Program-made: the position numbers and the translations under genes
Part shown: one piece after another, positions 1-8,725 of the stretch
How positions within the stretch are numbered: the stretch's first letter is position 1
Layout of the letters: every line of letters starts with the position of its first letter
The notes under the pieces: model-generated
Database searches by the model: none
The model's input: only the letters and a program-made list of their open reading frames with translations
Told to the model about the DNA's origin: nothing
Origin: Tupaia tana
Taxonomy: Eukaryota; Chordata; Mammalia; Scandentia; Tupaiidae
DNA length: 64,000 nt
Reading direction: 5' to 3'
Assembly: GCA_026018925.1 (NCBI GenBank)
Contig: JAKSZU010000003.1
Location: 5,345,867 to 5,409,866, forward strand

Positions 1-173
1 CCCCAGGGGGATGCCATGCCGCAATCCCTTCTCCTCCATTCTCCTCTCGGGATCTTGGGCACACACGCACACGCGCCCGGTGTGAGTTTTAAGCTACCGG
101 GTCCGGGATGCGAACTGCGATCGACTACGTGGGAGTCCAGCGACATAGCCATTACACTAACTGCTGGTTCCCC
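1..173 (-). mobile_element. SINE, family A1, cut by window start
   Basis: The plus strand shows the reverse complement of the dominant SINE here: the CT-rich body, the 'cgggatcttgggcacac' segment and the head ending 'taactgctggttcc'. The tRNA-like B box lies near 104-124 and is damaged. The A-rich 3' end would lie left of base 1. An ORF from 108 reads through it and has no coding meaning. Confidence 0.85.
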
Positions 174-536
174 GCCCATCAGGTTTTAGGTCTTTGGAAC
201 GTCCCTTGCCTCCCTGTGGAATGTCCCTCACCTCAGTTCCCCCGTCTCATCCTCAGTTGTGCTTCCAACGGCCTCGCTGCTGGGTGGGGCCCAGAGTTCA
301 CGTGCAGCTCTGAGTTCCTGGGTTCCCGACCCACCCTGGGTGTCGACATGTCCCGTCGGGTCCAGATCCCCTGGGGTCTGCAGTCCAGCCTTCTCCAAGC
401 CCAGGGTGTGGTGGCGAGCCATGTTGTCCCAGAGTGGGTAGGTTCGCCCCTGCACCTGGCCAGGGCTGTGGGGTCCCCACGGGCTGCAGCCGCCATCAGG
501 GCACATGGGGAGTCAGGCACAGGGACACCCCATCAC
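174..536. other. Single-copy flank left of the LTR element
   Basis: GC-rich sequence with no recognised repeat or exon. Overlapping short ORFs on both strands cover it and show no family signature. It is the pre-insertion flank of the LTR element. Confidence 0.5.
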
Positions 537-542
537 CCCAGT
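537..542. repeat. Target-site duplication (left copy), CCCAGT
   Basis: Six bases immediately before the left LTR are repeated exactly at 2505-2510 immediately after the right LTR. Six-base duplications are typical of betaretroviral (ERV2/ERVK-class) integrases. The match shows that both outer ends of the element are intact and that it arrived as one integration. Confidence 0.9.
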
Positions 543-672
543 TGTCCCGACCTGGTTCGGGCGCCACGTGTCCTCACCCGGTGGGACAGTCGAACAGGTT
601 TCCTGAGGGAAGGAGTGAGAGCTGGAACAAGCGGCACAGTGTCACAGCTCGGAGACGACACAGTGTCATCTG

Positions 673-678
673 TTTATT
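673..678 (-). terminator. LTR polyadenylation signal AATAAA (3' LTR)
   Basis: The plus strand reads TTTATT, giving AATAAA on the element's sense strand, downstream of the R repeats as expected for an R/U5 boundary. The same hexamer is at 1904-1909 in the other LTR. Confidence 0.7.
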
Positions 679-820
679 GTAGGCAGCACGGTACAGCACG
701 GAGACGACGCAGTGTTACAGCTCTTTAGGGTCGCGTCGTCTGTTGTGAGCAGCACGGAGACGATGCGGTGTCACAGCTCTTCAGGCTCGTCTGGAGACAA
801 TGTAGTGTTACAGCTCTTCA

Positions 821-958
821 GGGTCGTCTGGAGACTGTGCGGTGTTTCAGCTCTGCAGGCTCTCCAGGGTCGTCTGGAGACTGTGCAGTGTTTCAGCTCT
901 GCAGGCTCTCCAGGGTCGTCTGGAGACTGTGCAGTGTTTCAGCTCTGCAGGCTCTCCA
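821..958 (-). repeat. Three 46-bp tandem repeats in R, with hairpins
   Basis: Units start at 821, 867 and 913, with a fourth truncated at 959. Unit junctions carry a perfect inverted repeat, for example 861-880: TCTCCAG, six-base loop, CTGGAGA, repeated at 907-926. A weaker version spans about 814-834. In the sense RNA each folds as a 7-bp stem with loop ACGACC. Because this lies in R, the hairpins would be present at both ends of the genomic RNA. The other LTR has the same array at 2052-2189. Confidence 0.8.
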
Positions 959-1037
959 GGGTCGTCGTCTTCCTGGTCTTCTGTGTTGTCTTCGTTGTCT
1001 TCCTGGTAGTCTGGCTATTGTGGGCCAGGCATGGTGG

Positions 1038-1044
1038 TTATATA
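1038..1044 (-). promoter_or_regulatory. LTR TATA-like box
   Basis: Sense-strand TATATAA about 23 bases downstream of the nearest CCAAT repeat unit. It predicts transcription starting near 1010. The same sequence is at 2269-2275 in the 5' LTR, which would be the functional promoter. Confidence 0.65.
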
Positions 1045-1066
1045 CACATTGGTGGATCGCAAAGGT

Positions 1067-1162
1067 GGGTTATGATTGGTTGCAAATGGTGGGCCGTGAT
1101 TGGTTGTAAACGGTGGGCCGTGATTGGTTGTAAGCGGTGGGTTACGATTGGTTGCTTTTGGA
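1067..1162 (-). promoter_or_regulatory. Four 24-bp enhancer-like repeats with CCAAT boxes
   Basis: Four units of exactly 24 bp (1067, 1091, 1115, 1139), each with ATTGG on the plus strand, that is CCAAT on the sense strand (1075, 1099, 1123, 1147). The array sits directly upstream of the TATA-like box. Evenly spaced CCAAT boxes are the known arrangement for NF-Y binding in several endogenous retroviral LTRs; NF-Y use here is inference. The second copy is at 2298-2393. Another CCAAT lies on the plus strand nearby and may be incidental. Confidence 0.7.
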
Positions 1163-1273
1163 CCAATGATGAGGTGCCAGATATGCAAATCTGAGGGATT
1201 CTAGTGGCCAATCATGGCAATTGTTTGCTCTCTGAGAAACCTCGGCAGACTCGCTCGTGCGCAACCTCCCACA

Positions 1274-1288
1274 TATCCCCCTTCTCTG
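1274..1288 (-). promoter_or_regulatory. Polypurine tract
   Basis: Sense strand reads AGAGAAGGGGGA followed by TA and then the TG of the 3' LTR. A purine run next to the 3' LTR primes plus-strand DNA synthesis in all retroviruses. The position is exact, so it should be functional. Confidence 0.8.
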
Positions 1289-1324
1289 TTTTAATTTGAG
1301 AGATGAGGTAAAGGCCTGGGGGAA

Positions 1325-1482
1325 TCGTGCCTGTCTTAGGTTGGAGTTGTGTATAGAACCATAAGTCTATTCTTACCCGTCATTGGAGAGTCCCATAGCT
1401 ATGATGAGCCTCCTGTCTTAGGTGGAAGGACTGAACAGTTATTGGGTTCATCAGACTCTCTTACCCGTCTTTGGCTAACCAA
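1325..1482 (-). promoter_or_regulatory. Constitutive transport element-like RNA element
   Basis: On the element's sense strand the motif pair GACGGGTAAGA (1469-1459) then CCTAAGACAGG (1422-1412) occurs twice, the second time at 1381-1371 and 1340-1330. This order and wording match the constitutive transport element of Mason-Pfizer-type D retroviruses as I remember it. That RNA lies between env and the 3' LTR, folds into a hairpin with two rotationally related internal loops and binds the export factor NXF1/TAP to move unspliced RNA out of the nucleus. The location here, just before the polypurine tract, is also right. Copies of each motif are exact; the arms between are diverged. NXF1 binding is inference. 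Confidence 0.85.
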
Positions 1483-1565
1483 TTCAGCGCCTCAGGCGAG
1501 ACCAGTATAGGGGTGTTGGTCTTCCATAAGTGAGTCAATTTGCTGTTTGAGGAATGACATGCGCC
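1483..1565 (-). other. Deletion junction between env end and leader
   Basis: About 80 bp joins the tandem leader repeat to the transport element. A short open stretch on the minus strand might be the last codons of env before a stop near 1487, but it is too short to assign. The missing gag-pro-pol-env block would have lain here. Confidence 0.4.
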
Positions 1566-1724
1566 GGGACGATTCTCTGCCGTCCTATCTCGGGACGATT
1601 CTCTGCCGTCCCCTCCTCGGACGATTCTCTGCCATCCTATCTCGGGACGATTCTCTGCCGTCCCCTCCTCGGACGATTCTCTGCCGTCCTATCTCGGGAC
1701 GATTCTCTGCCGTCCCCTCCTCGG
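1566..1724 (-). repeat. Leader tandem repeat, six units of about 26 bp
   Basis: Six copies of a unit with core GGGACGATTCTCTGCC alternate between two tail versions (cgtcctatctc and cgtcccctcctc). This makes three near-identical 53-bp dimers. It lies between the primer binding site and the deletion, where retroviruses keep dimerisation and packaging signals. Confidence 0.85.
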
Positions 1725-1753
1725 ATGCTCTTCACTGGATCCTTCGTACTCAG

Positions 1754-1771
1754 GTCCCTGTTCGGGCGCCA
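1754..1771 (-). promoter_or_regulatory. Primer binding site, tRNA-Lys3 type
   Basis: Sense strand reads TGGCGCCCGAACAGGGAC, all 18 bases complementary to the 3' end of mammalian tRNA-Lys3. This site is used by lentiviruses and mouse mammary tumour virus. It starts two bases inside the 5' LTR, as expected. Mason-Pfizer-type viruses use tRNA-Lys1,2 instead, so the pairing with a D-type transport element is a mixed set of features. Confidence 0.92.
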
Positions 1772-1773
1772 CT

Positions 1774-2504
1774 TGTCCCGACCTGGTTCGGGCGCCACGT
1801 GTCCCGACTCGGTGGGACAGTCGAACAGGTTTCCTGAGGGAAGGAGTGAGAGCTGGAACAAGCGGCACAGTGTCACAGCTCGGAGACGACACAGTGTCAT
1901 CTGTTTATTGTGGGCAGCACGGTACAGCACGGAGACGACGCAGTGTTACAACTCTTTAGGGTCGCGTCGTCTGTTGTGAGCAGCACGGAGACGATGCGGT
2001 GTCACAGCTCTTCAGGCTCGTCTGGAGACAATGTAGTGTTACAGCTCTTCAGGGTCGTCTGGAGACTGTGCGGTGTTTCAGCTCTGCAGGCTCTCCAGGG
2101 TCGTCTGGAGACTGTGCAGTGTTTCAGCTCTGCAGGCTCTCCAGGGTCGTCTGGAGACTGTGCAGTGTTTCAGCTCTGCAGGCTCTCCAGGGTCGTCGTC
2201 TTCCTGGTCTTCTGTGTTGTCTTCGTTGTCTTCCTGGTCGTCTGGCTATTGTGGGCCAGGCATGGTGGTTATATACACATTGGTGGATCGCAAAGGTGGG
2301 TTATGATTGGTTGCAAATGGTGGGCCGTGATTGGTTGTAAACGGTGGGCCGTGATTGGTTGTAAGCGGTGGGTTACGATTGGTTGCTTTTGGACCAATGA
2401 TGAGGTGCCAGATATGCAAATCTGAGGGATTCTAGTGGCCAATCATGGCAATTGTTTGCTCTCTGAGAAACCTCGGCAGACTCGCTCGTGCGCAGCCTCC
2501 CACA
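1774..2504 (-). repeat. 5' LTR of the provirus
   Basis: 731 bp, TG...CA, identical to the 3' LTR except at seven positions. It carries the promoter copy of every signal: CCAAT repeats 2298-2393, octamer 2414-2421, TATA-like 2269-2275, 46-bp R repeats 2052-2189 and AATAAA 1904-1909. Transcription would start near 2241 and run leftwards. ORFs across it are duplicated in the other LTR and are not genes. Confidence 0.92.
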
Positions 2505-2510
2505 CCCAGT
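2505..2510. repeat. Target-site duplication (right copy), CCCAGT
   Basis: Exact repeat of 537-542, abutting the terminal CA of the right LTR. Confidence 0.9.
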
Positions 2511-3483
2511 AGACACGGTATTCCGGCTTCCTGGCGCTTTCTGTTGTGTATTTCAAAGGCCTCCAATGACCTTGGCCAGAAAACACCCAGTGTCCGACTT
2601 CTCCACCATGAGGTGCCGTGGGGGGCTGCCTTGTTGGGGCTCCTCCTTCCCATCAGCTGGGAAGCCAGGCCTGGGCTCAGGGAGGCTGGGAACGGCCCTG
2701 GGTGCTCGCAAGGGCAAGGGTCAACTGGCGGGGGGGCACGGCTTCTCAGCGCAGGCCCTGGGATGGGGCTCACCCACAGCCTGGTACCCCGCACAGCTGC
2801 TGTGTGCTGCCCTCGAACCACCGAGCCCAGCTCCTTGGCTTTTGCCAGAAGCAGCACCCTGCCCTGCCCCCAGCCCCTGCCCGAGCATTGCGGGCAAAGG
2901 TGCAGGTGCGTGTCCAGGTGGAGTGTGGCTTGCACTGTGGGTGTCCCCTGGCTGGCAAGGTCACCTGTGGTCCTTTGTGTGGTTTTCCGACTGTGCTTGG
3001 CATGAGGCTCGCGGAGGGGGTGCGGTCTGGCTGCTCTCCGCGAACGAGGCCATCTCTTCCCGGTCGTCGACCCAGACTGATGCGGGGACCTGCTGCTCAG
3101 AGCTGACCCACGGAGTCGAGCTTGCAGGTAGCACCCCCAACCTGGATGGAAGGTCTTCCTAAGAAACAGCCACGGAGCCCGCCGTGTCCGCCGCAGGGTG
3201 TCGGAAAGACGCTGCTCAGTACACAGCCCCCGGGGAAAAGTCCCGGTCTGGGCTTGGTACTGAGAATGGCCGCATCTGGCCCTCGGCGGTTTTCATCGAC
3301 CCTAGGCATTAGCCGTGTTGCGGCCCGGTCTCCCCGTCTGCGGTTCCTGCTGTGAGCCTCGGAACCTCGTTCGTGCAGAAGGCGTTCGGCACACGCTCCC
3401 GGCCTCGCTTCCGACTTCGGTTTCTGCCTGTCCTTGCACTATCACCCTACTTCTTTCTCTAATTAATAAGCATATTATTTTAA
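2511..3483. other. Single-copy GC-rich sequence
   Basis: Several overlapping ORFs (for example 2488-3162) are open because of high GC. They show no recognisable domain, and frames on both strands are equally open. No repeat recognised. Confidence 0.45.
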
Positions 3484-3680
3484 AGTTCACTTATTTATTT
3501 CTTTCATGAGCAAGAAAGACAGAGACAGCGCCCTCCACAGAGTCCATATGCCCTGACCCGCCCTGGCCAGGCCGGCCCGCAGGCAGGCGTGCATGGTGGT
3601 GGGTGCGGGGAGACCGGGCACAAGCTGGGACCTCCCGCGTGGCCCGGCACTGCAGGGTGTCACTGCTGCACCACTGCCGC
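3484..3680 (-). mobile_element. SINE-like repeat, family B (diverged)
   Basis: Begins 'ttatttatttctttcatgag', the same opening as the repeats at 8727 and 57690, followed by an A/G-rich stretch and a GC-rich body ending 'gctgcaccactgccgctgcc'. Read on the minus strand, that end would be the tRNA-like head. Confidence 0.5.
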
Positions 3681-3689
3681 TGCCAGATA

Positions 3690-3925
3690 CACTACGTTTT
3701 TGCTAGAAGGCACACGCACTCACCAGAGAGACGGGGGGAACAGAGAACGCACCCCGGTCGAGTATGGCGGCCTCACAGTCCCTTCTCCCCCACCTCGCCT
3801 CCTTTCAGGATTTTGGGCACATGTACCCAGTGTGTCTTCTAAGCCAGTTGGGACCAGGACGCGAACCGTGCAGTTGACCACGTAGGGTCCAGCCACTGTA
3901 ACCACCGTGCAATCGGCTGGCTCTA
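3690..3925 (-). mobile_element. SINE, family A2
   Basis: Carries the reverse-strand signature: 'tttttgctagaaggcacacgcactcaccagagag', the 'tcccttctcc' body, 'gcgaaccgtgcagttgaccacgt' over the B box, and a head at about 3900-3925. Directly adjacent to the family B copy. Confidence 0.75.
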
Positions 3926-5160
3926 CTTCTTTTTAAGTAAAGAAGACAACTTAATGGAAGCACGTGGGGTATTTACGGAATTGAAAGAAAAGAGCGAGAC
4001 GCTCAGGAATCAGGAAGGGAAGAAGCGCACTGGCCTGGGGACCTGGCAGCAAGAACGTGTGGATGTGCCCGTGAGAGCCAGGGAATTCGTCGGCGCGGGG
4101 TCCCTCCACATCCCATGCTAAATCCCTCCCTGTGGGGTATCTGATGAGCCCATGCGGGATCCCTGGGCCGGTCCCGAGACGATACCTGGTCAGCCTCGAC
4201 TTCTGTCTGCCTCTGTCTTTCTGTCCTGTTAACCGAGGGCCTCCGTCACAAACGTAGGCTCAAAGCCGTACCCGGCTCCCCAGGGATGTGCACGCGCTCA
4301 CCCTCGTAATCAGGGTTCCCTAGCGGTGGGGGGGGCAGGAATGCGGAGCACTCTCACTTTAGAAGGGGAAGCGGAAGAGGAGAAGGTAACAGCTTCAGCC
4401 GCTCCGAGAACAAGACAGGAGACAGAGATGACGGACAGTTCGGCCGCGGTGTGCGGCCAGCGGGGACCTCGGCGGGCTGGCGTCCTCTGCTCGGAGGAGA
4501 ACCAAACCTTTGTTCTAGGACGGTCTTATTTCGTGGAGGGCCTGCTGGTTGGAGGTGCTGTCACCTCGGCCTGATGGGCCTCTGGCCCGCTGACTCGGTG
4601 TGAGTTCCCAGCACGTCGGGGTGTTCGAACTCCTTCAGCCCGCGTGTGGGAGCACACCTTTTCCCACTGGCAGTCAGTCAGGCACCCCAGCTAAGATGGC
4701 ACCCCACTTTCCTGCTCTCTGCGCAGGGCAGCGGGCCAGCCTGCACCAGGAGCGAGTCCGGCCTGCCGCCTCCTTTCGTGACTAATGCGTCGTGGACACT
4801 CGCACCCCTCTGTCTGTCCCCCACGGACAACAGCAGAATCGAGCCGTTGCCACAGAGACCGCATGGCCACAAAGTCTGTTTCCCCAGCCTTGCTCGGAGC
4901 GCCTCAAGAATTCCTAAGTGGCTCCGTGGCAGTGGCAGCGTCCGGACAGGGCGTCTTTGTCTTCGCAGCTGTTTGCCGTTTGGTTCAGCGTGGTCCTGCC
5001 TGTGGGCACGAGGAGAGGAAAGCACACACCTGTATGTGCATGAGCTGCGAGTAATGAGGTTAAGGTTCTTCAAAAAGCAACACTGCCCCTGCTCAGTCAG
5101 GAAGGCGTGACCTCAAGAATGCTGCGACTTCCCGTGTCACTAGACTCGGATCCTTACTCA
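3926..5160. other. Single-copy sequence
   Basis: No repeat or exon recognised. Open frames such as 4646-5110 and its antisense 4678-5073 coincide, as expected for GC-rich non-coding DNA. Confidence 0.45.
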
Positions 5161-5164
5161 CTGG

Positions 5165-5405
5165 GAATGCCTGTAAGTGCCTACTCTGTGCTGCGTGCCC
5201 TGTATGTAACCAGCCTTTAATAGTGATTCCGTTACCATAATCGACATCCTAGAACCATTACAGAAGCTCTGTGAAATAGTGTTTTTATCACTTTAACCAA
5301 AGTGGGAACTGAAGCTCAGGAGGGCGAGTCGCTGAGCAAAGGCCACACAGCAGTCAGTGGTAGGCCAGGCTTTGCATTCAGGTGCCCTAGCCCCCAAGTC
5401 CACAT
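5165..5405 (-). repeat. MIR SINE remnant
   Basis: Text such as 'gtgcctactctgtgctgcgtgccctgtatg' and 'gggaactgaagctcaggagg...ggccacacagcagtcagtggtaggcc' is the antisense of the conserved MIR core and 3' region. MIR is an ancient mammal-wide tRNA SINE, so this marks old, stable sequence. Confidence 0.75.
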
Positions 5406-5570
5406 TTGACCCGGACGCCGAGACTCTGCAGTAAGGGAGTGCATACCGGAGTGCAGCGCAGAGAGGGAACTGGCCAGCCAGCTAGGGAAAAAGTAAGTAA
5501 AGCTGGTCCTCCGGCCAGGGCCAGTTCTTACACAAAATCAGTTCCATATGAGACTAAGCCTTTTTCTAGT

Positions 5571-5853
5571 TCTTTCTTTCTTTCTTTCTTTTTTTTTTTT
5601 TTGGAGAGGTTTTTGCTATAGGGCGCGTGCGCTCGCCAGACAGACAGAGAGAGACAGAGAGATAGAAAGCAGGAAATCACCCCCCAGGGGGGATGGCCAC
5701 GCCGCAATCCCTTCTCCTCCATTCTCCTCTCGGGATCTTGGGCACGCACGCACACGCACCCGGCGTGAGTTTAAGCCGCCGGGTCCGGGACTCGAACCGC
5801 GGTCGACTACGTGGGAGTCCAGCGACATAGCCATTACGCTAACTGCTGGTCCC
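5571..5853 (-). mobile_element. SINE, family A1, nearly full length
   Basis: The (TTTC)n/T tract, then 'ggagaggtttttgctatagggcgcgtgcgctcgcc', CT body, 'gggactcgaaccgcggtcgactacg' (B box reversed) and the head 'cattacgctaactgctggtccc'. Little decay compared with the consensus of the other A1 copies. Confidence 0.9.
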
Positions 5854-5869
5854 TCTTTTTTTATTTTTT

Positions 5870-6117
5870 TAGAAAAAAAAAAGAAAAAGAAAAATGGCCC
5901 ATGCACTCACCAGAGAGGGTCAGAGGGAGACAGAAGTGAGAAACCACCTCCTGGGGGGATGGCCGTGCTGCAGTCCCTTCTCCTCCATTGTCATCTTGAG
6001 GTTTGGGGGCACACACGTACACACCTGGCGTGATTTTCAGGGTGCTGGGTCTGGGACTTGTACTGTAGTCAGCAGTGGGACTCCAGCACCTTAACTGTCA
6101 CGCCACCTGCTGGCTCT
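5870..6117 (-). mobile_element. SINE, family A2
   Basis: Second minus-strand copy head to tail with the previous one, separated by its own A/T tract. More diverged ('gttttcagggtgctgggtctgggac', 'cgccacctgctggctc'). Confidence 0.8.
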
Positions 6118-6674
6118 TTAATGGTTTTAAAATGTACAAAAGGTGAACGAGAATCTTAAGCGTGGGCTGTGAGCCTTCCTAAAGGGTACAAGCAGGGTTT
6201 CCGTGTGTGATGATGTTCGGGTCCTTTCTCCCCTTCACTGAAGTTCACGGGCTGATTCTTAGAGCCCCGGTATATTGGTGGGGCAGAGAAAAGTTGCATG
6301 GATTTCAGAGACTTCTGAACGCAGTGAAATATTCTAGAAGGCGGGTTTGCACAGGGAGGGTTTGGCAGCGGTTTGGAGAGTGATCCTGTGCTGTGCGAGA
6401 CCGTGGGGAGGGGAGGAGAGGACCCACCTTAAGGGCCTGTGTGCACCAGGCCTACAGACCTGCCTCTGCCACCGCCCGGCTCGGCCGGAGATGCCCTGAG
6501 AGGGTCCGCCTCCCTTTACCTCCCCTCTGCAGGCCGCTCGCACTGCCCTCCCCCAGCCTGCACTGTTCGCTGGTTCCTCGTCTTTCCCCACCGAATGCTC
6601 GCTCCGTGAGGGGCCCTGAGTTTCTTATAGGCTGCTGGCTCAGGGCCCTAAGAAGGCACGCAGAGAATCTGTCC
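6118..6674. other. Single-copy sequence
   Basis: No repeat recognised. ORFs 6393-6707 and 6452-6685 overlap on opposite strands, and the first runs into the next SINE. Confidence 0.4.
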
Positions 6675-6982
6675 AAAGAATTCACCTACGATGGGACCAG
6701 CAGTTAGCATAATGGCTATGTCGCTGGGCTTCCGTGTAGTCGACCGCGGTTTGAGTCCCGGACCCAGTGGCTTAAACTCATGCCGGGCGCATGTGCATCC
6801 ATGCCCAAGATCCTGAGAGGAAAATGGAGGAGAAGGGATTGTGGTGTGGCCATTCCCCCGGGGGGTGATTTCTCGCTTTCTGTCTCTCTCTGTCTTTCTG
6901 GCAAGTGTGCGCGCCCAATAGCAGAAACCTCTCCAAAAAAAGAAGAAGAAAAAAAGGAGAAAAAAAAGAATTCACCAACGAT
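6675..6982 (+). mobile_element. SINE, family A1, with 18-bp target duplication
   Basis: Head 'gggaccagcagttagcataatggc', B box near 6751, body, pyrimidine tract, then 'cccaatagcagaaacctctcc' and an A-rich tail. It is flanked by AAAGAATTCACCTACGAT (6675-6692) and the same sequence with one change (6965-6982). The duplication shows L1-type target-primed insertion. Confidence 0.92.
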
Positions 6983-8725
6983 ATCCTGCTTTTTGGTGCT
7001 TTTTAACATTGGGGCTGATGTTTCTTCTGAGTACAAGACAGTGGCTGTACCAACCAAGAGACGGGGTGGGTCACGGAAGCCTGACCGGAACTCGGGAGCA
7101 ATAAAGAACGAGATGGAAGAAAGTGGACTCTATCGAGATAGCCACTTCTGGGGACAGCCACTCGTTCTAAAAGAAAGAAAATAAAAACAGAAACAAACAC
7201 TAACTGGGAAGGAATGACTTGGTGCAATACTAATACCCATACTGTACAAAGACACTACAAACCAGCAAAAATAGTGACTCGACAGAAAACGGGGGCCTCC
7301 AGGAGAGATGGCACTGCGTGTCACGTGGTCGGCAAGGCCCTTCCGCTCCCGTTCAGGTACAGACAGCGAAGGAGCGCGGAGCTCTCCGGCTGCCACGGGG
7401 TGGGGGCGGGAGTGACTTTCTGTCCTCGCAGTTCCCAGCCCCCGGTCCCCAGCTGCTCCAGACAGTAGTGGCCTTCCACCCACCATCAGCATCTCCCTGG
7501 AAGGTGACCGCAGCCCCACGCCGCCTGCTGAGGGAAGGACGCCAGCTTCCCCAGCGGCCGTCGCTGCCCGCGTAGCAGCCTGGCCTGTGGCTCCAAGCCC
7601 TTCGGACCCTTCTTGACCGTCTCCTCTTGCCCTGCGCCTGCGCGGCCAGCCCAGTGCCCTGTCCTGCTCGGGGCGTTCATTCTCCCACCTGCTCTTAGCC
7701 GCAGCTCCAGCAGGCCTGTCCCCTGAACCCACAGTCTCTGCCACTTTCTCCGGGACGCCCACCTTCCCACCGTTTCCCTAGAAGTCAGCCCAGCACGGGG
7801 GTGGTGGTGCTGGGGAGCCCTCAGACCCACGTCCCGGTGGTGGCGGGCGCCTTGGTCGGCCCTGCCAGGTGGACACTTCCCGGGAAGTTGTGTCCGGGTC
7901 ACGTTCTCTCAGGATCTCACGACAGTCTCACCACCCCACTCGTAACGTATGCTTTCCGGGCAGTTCTCTGTACCCTTGCAAAATCCTTGAACCCTTTGTG
8001 GAACACAGCAGCGATGAATTACGAGGGCAGCAAGTTTCGGTGTCCGGGACCTGCTTTTGAAACTGGGCAAGATTCATCTGCACGTCAGAGTCACTCGACA
8101 GAGGGTCACAGAAGGAAGTCACCTCTCTCACCGGGGAGCGCTCCGATAGTCCCTGTAACTTAGACAGCCAGCTCTCACACCCACCCCGTCACTTCCAGGC
8201 CTCCCCGTGGTCTCCCACAGCCCCTCCAGGTTTTGACCTCCGCATGGGGGAGTGAAAGCTGGCGTCGTGGCTGAGCGGAGACGGTGACGGCGCTGTTCTC
8301 TGAGAATTGACGTTTCTGCTGGAAACAAAGACCGTGGCTTGGACTTGATCCCAGTTGATTTTCTGACTGTGAAATCGAACGTTCGCAGCCCAAGCGGCTC
8401 AGCCTCGGGATAACCAGGCAGCCTGGTCTGGACACTGACGGGAGGAGGCGTCCTGGGAGCCTCGCGGGGTTAGGCAGTTGGGTCTAGGCACCGAGTTGGC
8501 GACTCTGCAGGGTGGTTGTGGTGAGCACAGAGAATGGGGCAGGCCTGCCGCCTCCCAGACTGCTCGGGTGTGGTGAGCTGGGGAACCCCGGAACCAGGGA
8601 GGAAACGGGTGTGTCGAACCAAGTCCGAGTGCATGTCTGGATTTACTCCTTCTACAGTGAGGACCCGTGTGTTTTACAGTTTGGAAAGTCTTTGCGAATT
8701 GCCTTCAGAGCCATAAGAACCTTTT
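6983..8725. other. Single-copy sequence
   Basis: GC-rich with no recognised repeat. Long opposing ORFs (7130-7762 minus, 7486-7902 minus, 7801-8163 plus) lack domain signal. Nothing supports an exon. Confidence 0.4.

Larger units (their letters stand above)
543..1273 (-). repeat. 3' LTR of the provirus
   Basis: 731 bp, TG...CA. Read on the minus strand, U3 starts at 1273. It holds a 24-bp repeat array with four CCAAT motifs (1162-1067), an octamer ATTTGCAT (1190-1183), a TATA-like TATATAA (1044-1038) and an AATAAA (678-673). By the TATA and poly(A) positions, R runs from about 1010 to about 655 and is long, because it carries three 46-bp repeats (821-958). U5 would be about 110 bp. It differs from the right LTR at 574, 575, 578, 681, 720, 1008 and 1264; three of these fall within five bases. 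Confidence 0.92.
543..2504 (-). mobile_element. Internally deleted betaretrovirus-like LTR element (non-autonomous provirus)
   Basis: This is a complete minus-strand provirus of 1,962 bp. Read on the minus strand, the order is: 5' LTR (2504-1774), two-base spacer, primer binding site (1771-1754), leader with tandem repeats (1724-1566), a short junction, a transport-element-like region (about 1482-1325), polypurine tract (1288-1274) and 3' LTR (1273-543). LTRs begin TG and end CA, are 731 bp each and differ at seven positions (about 1%). The target duplication is six bases. The lysine-tRNA primer site, six-base duplication and D-type transport element place it among betaretrovirus-like elements. 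No gag, pro, pol or usable env reading frame remains; only about 500 bp lies between the LTRs. With all coding lost but the cis signals kept, it can only have moved with proteins supplied in trans, unless the deletion arose after insertion (less likely, because one clean internal junction joins leader to 3' end). ORFs here are fortuitous. Confidence 0.92.

Noticed and set aside
1487..1553. A retained env protein tail
   Set aside because: Too short to assign; noted only as a possible remnant.
712..2425. Duplicated ORFs (for example 712-1194 and 1910-2425)
   Set aside because: They lie in the two LTRs, antisense to the element, and duplicate because the LTRs do.
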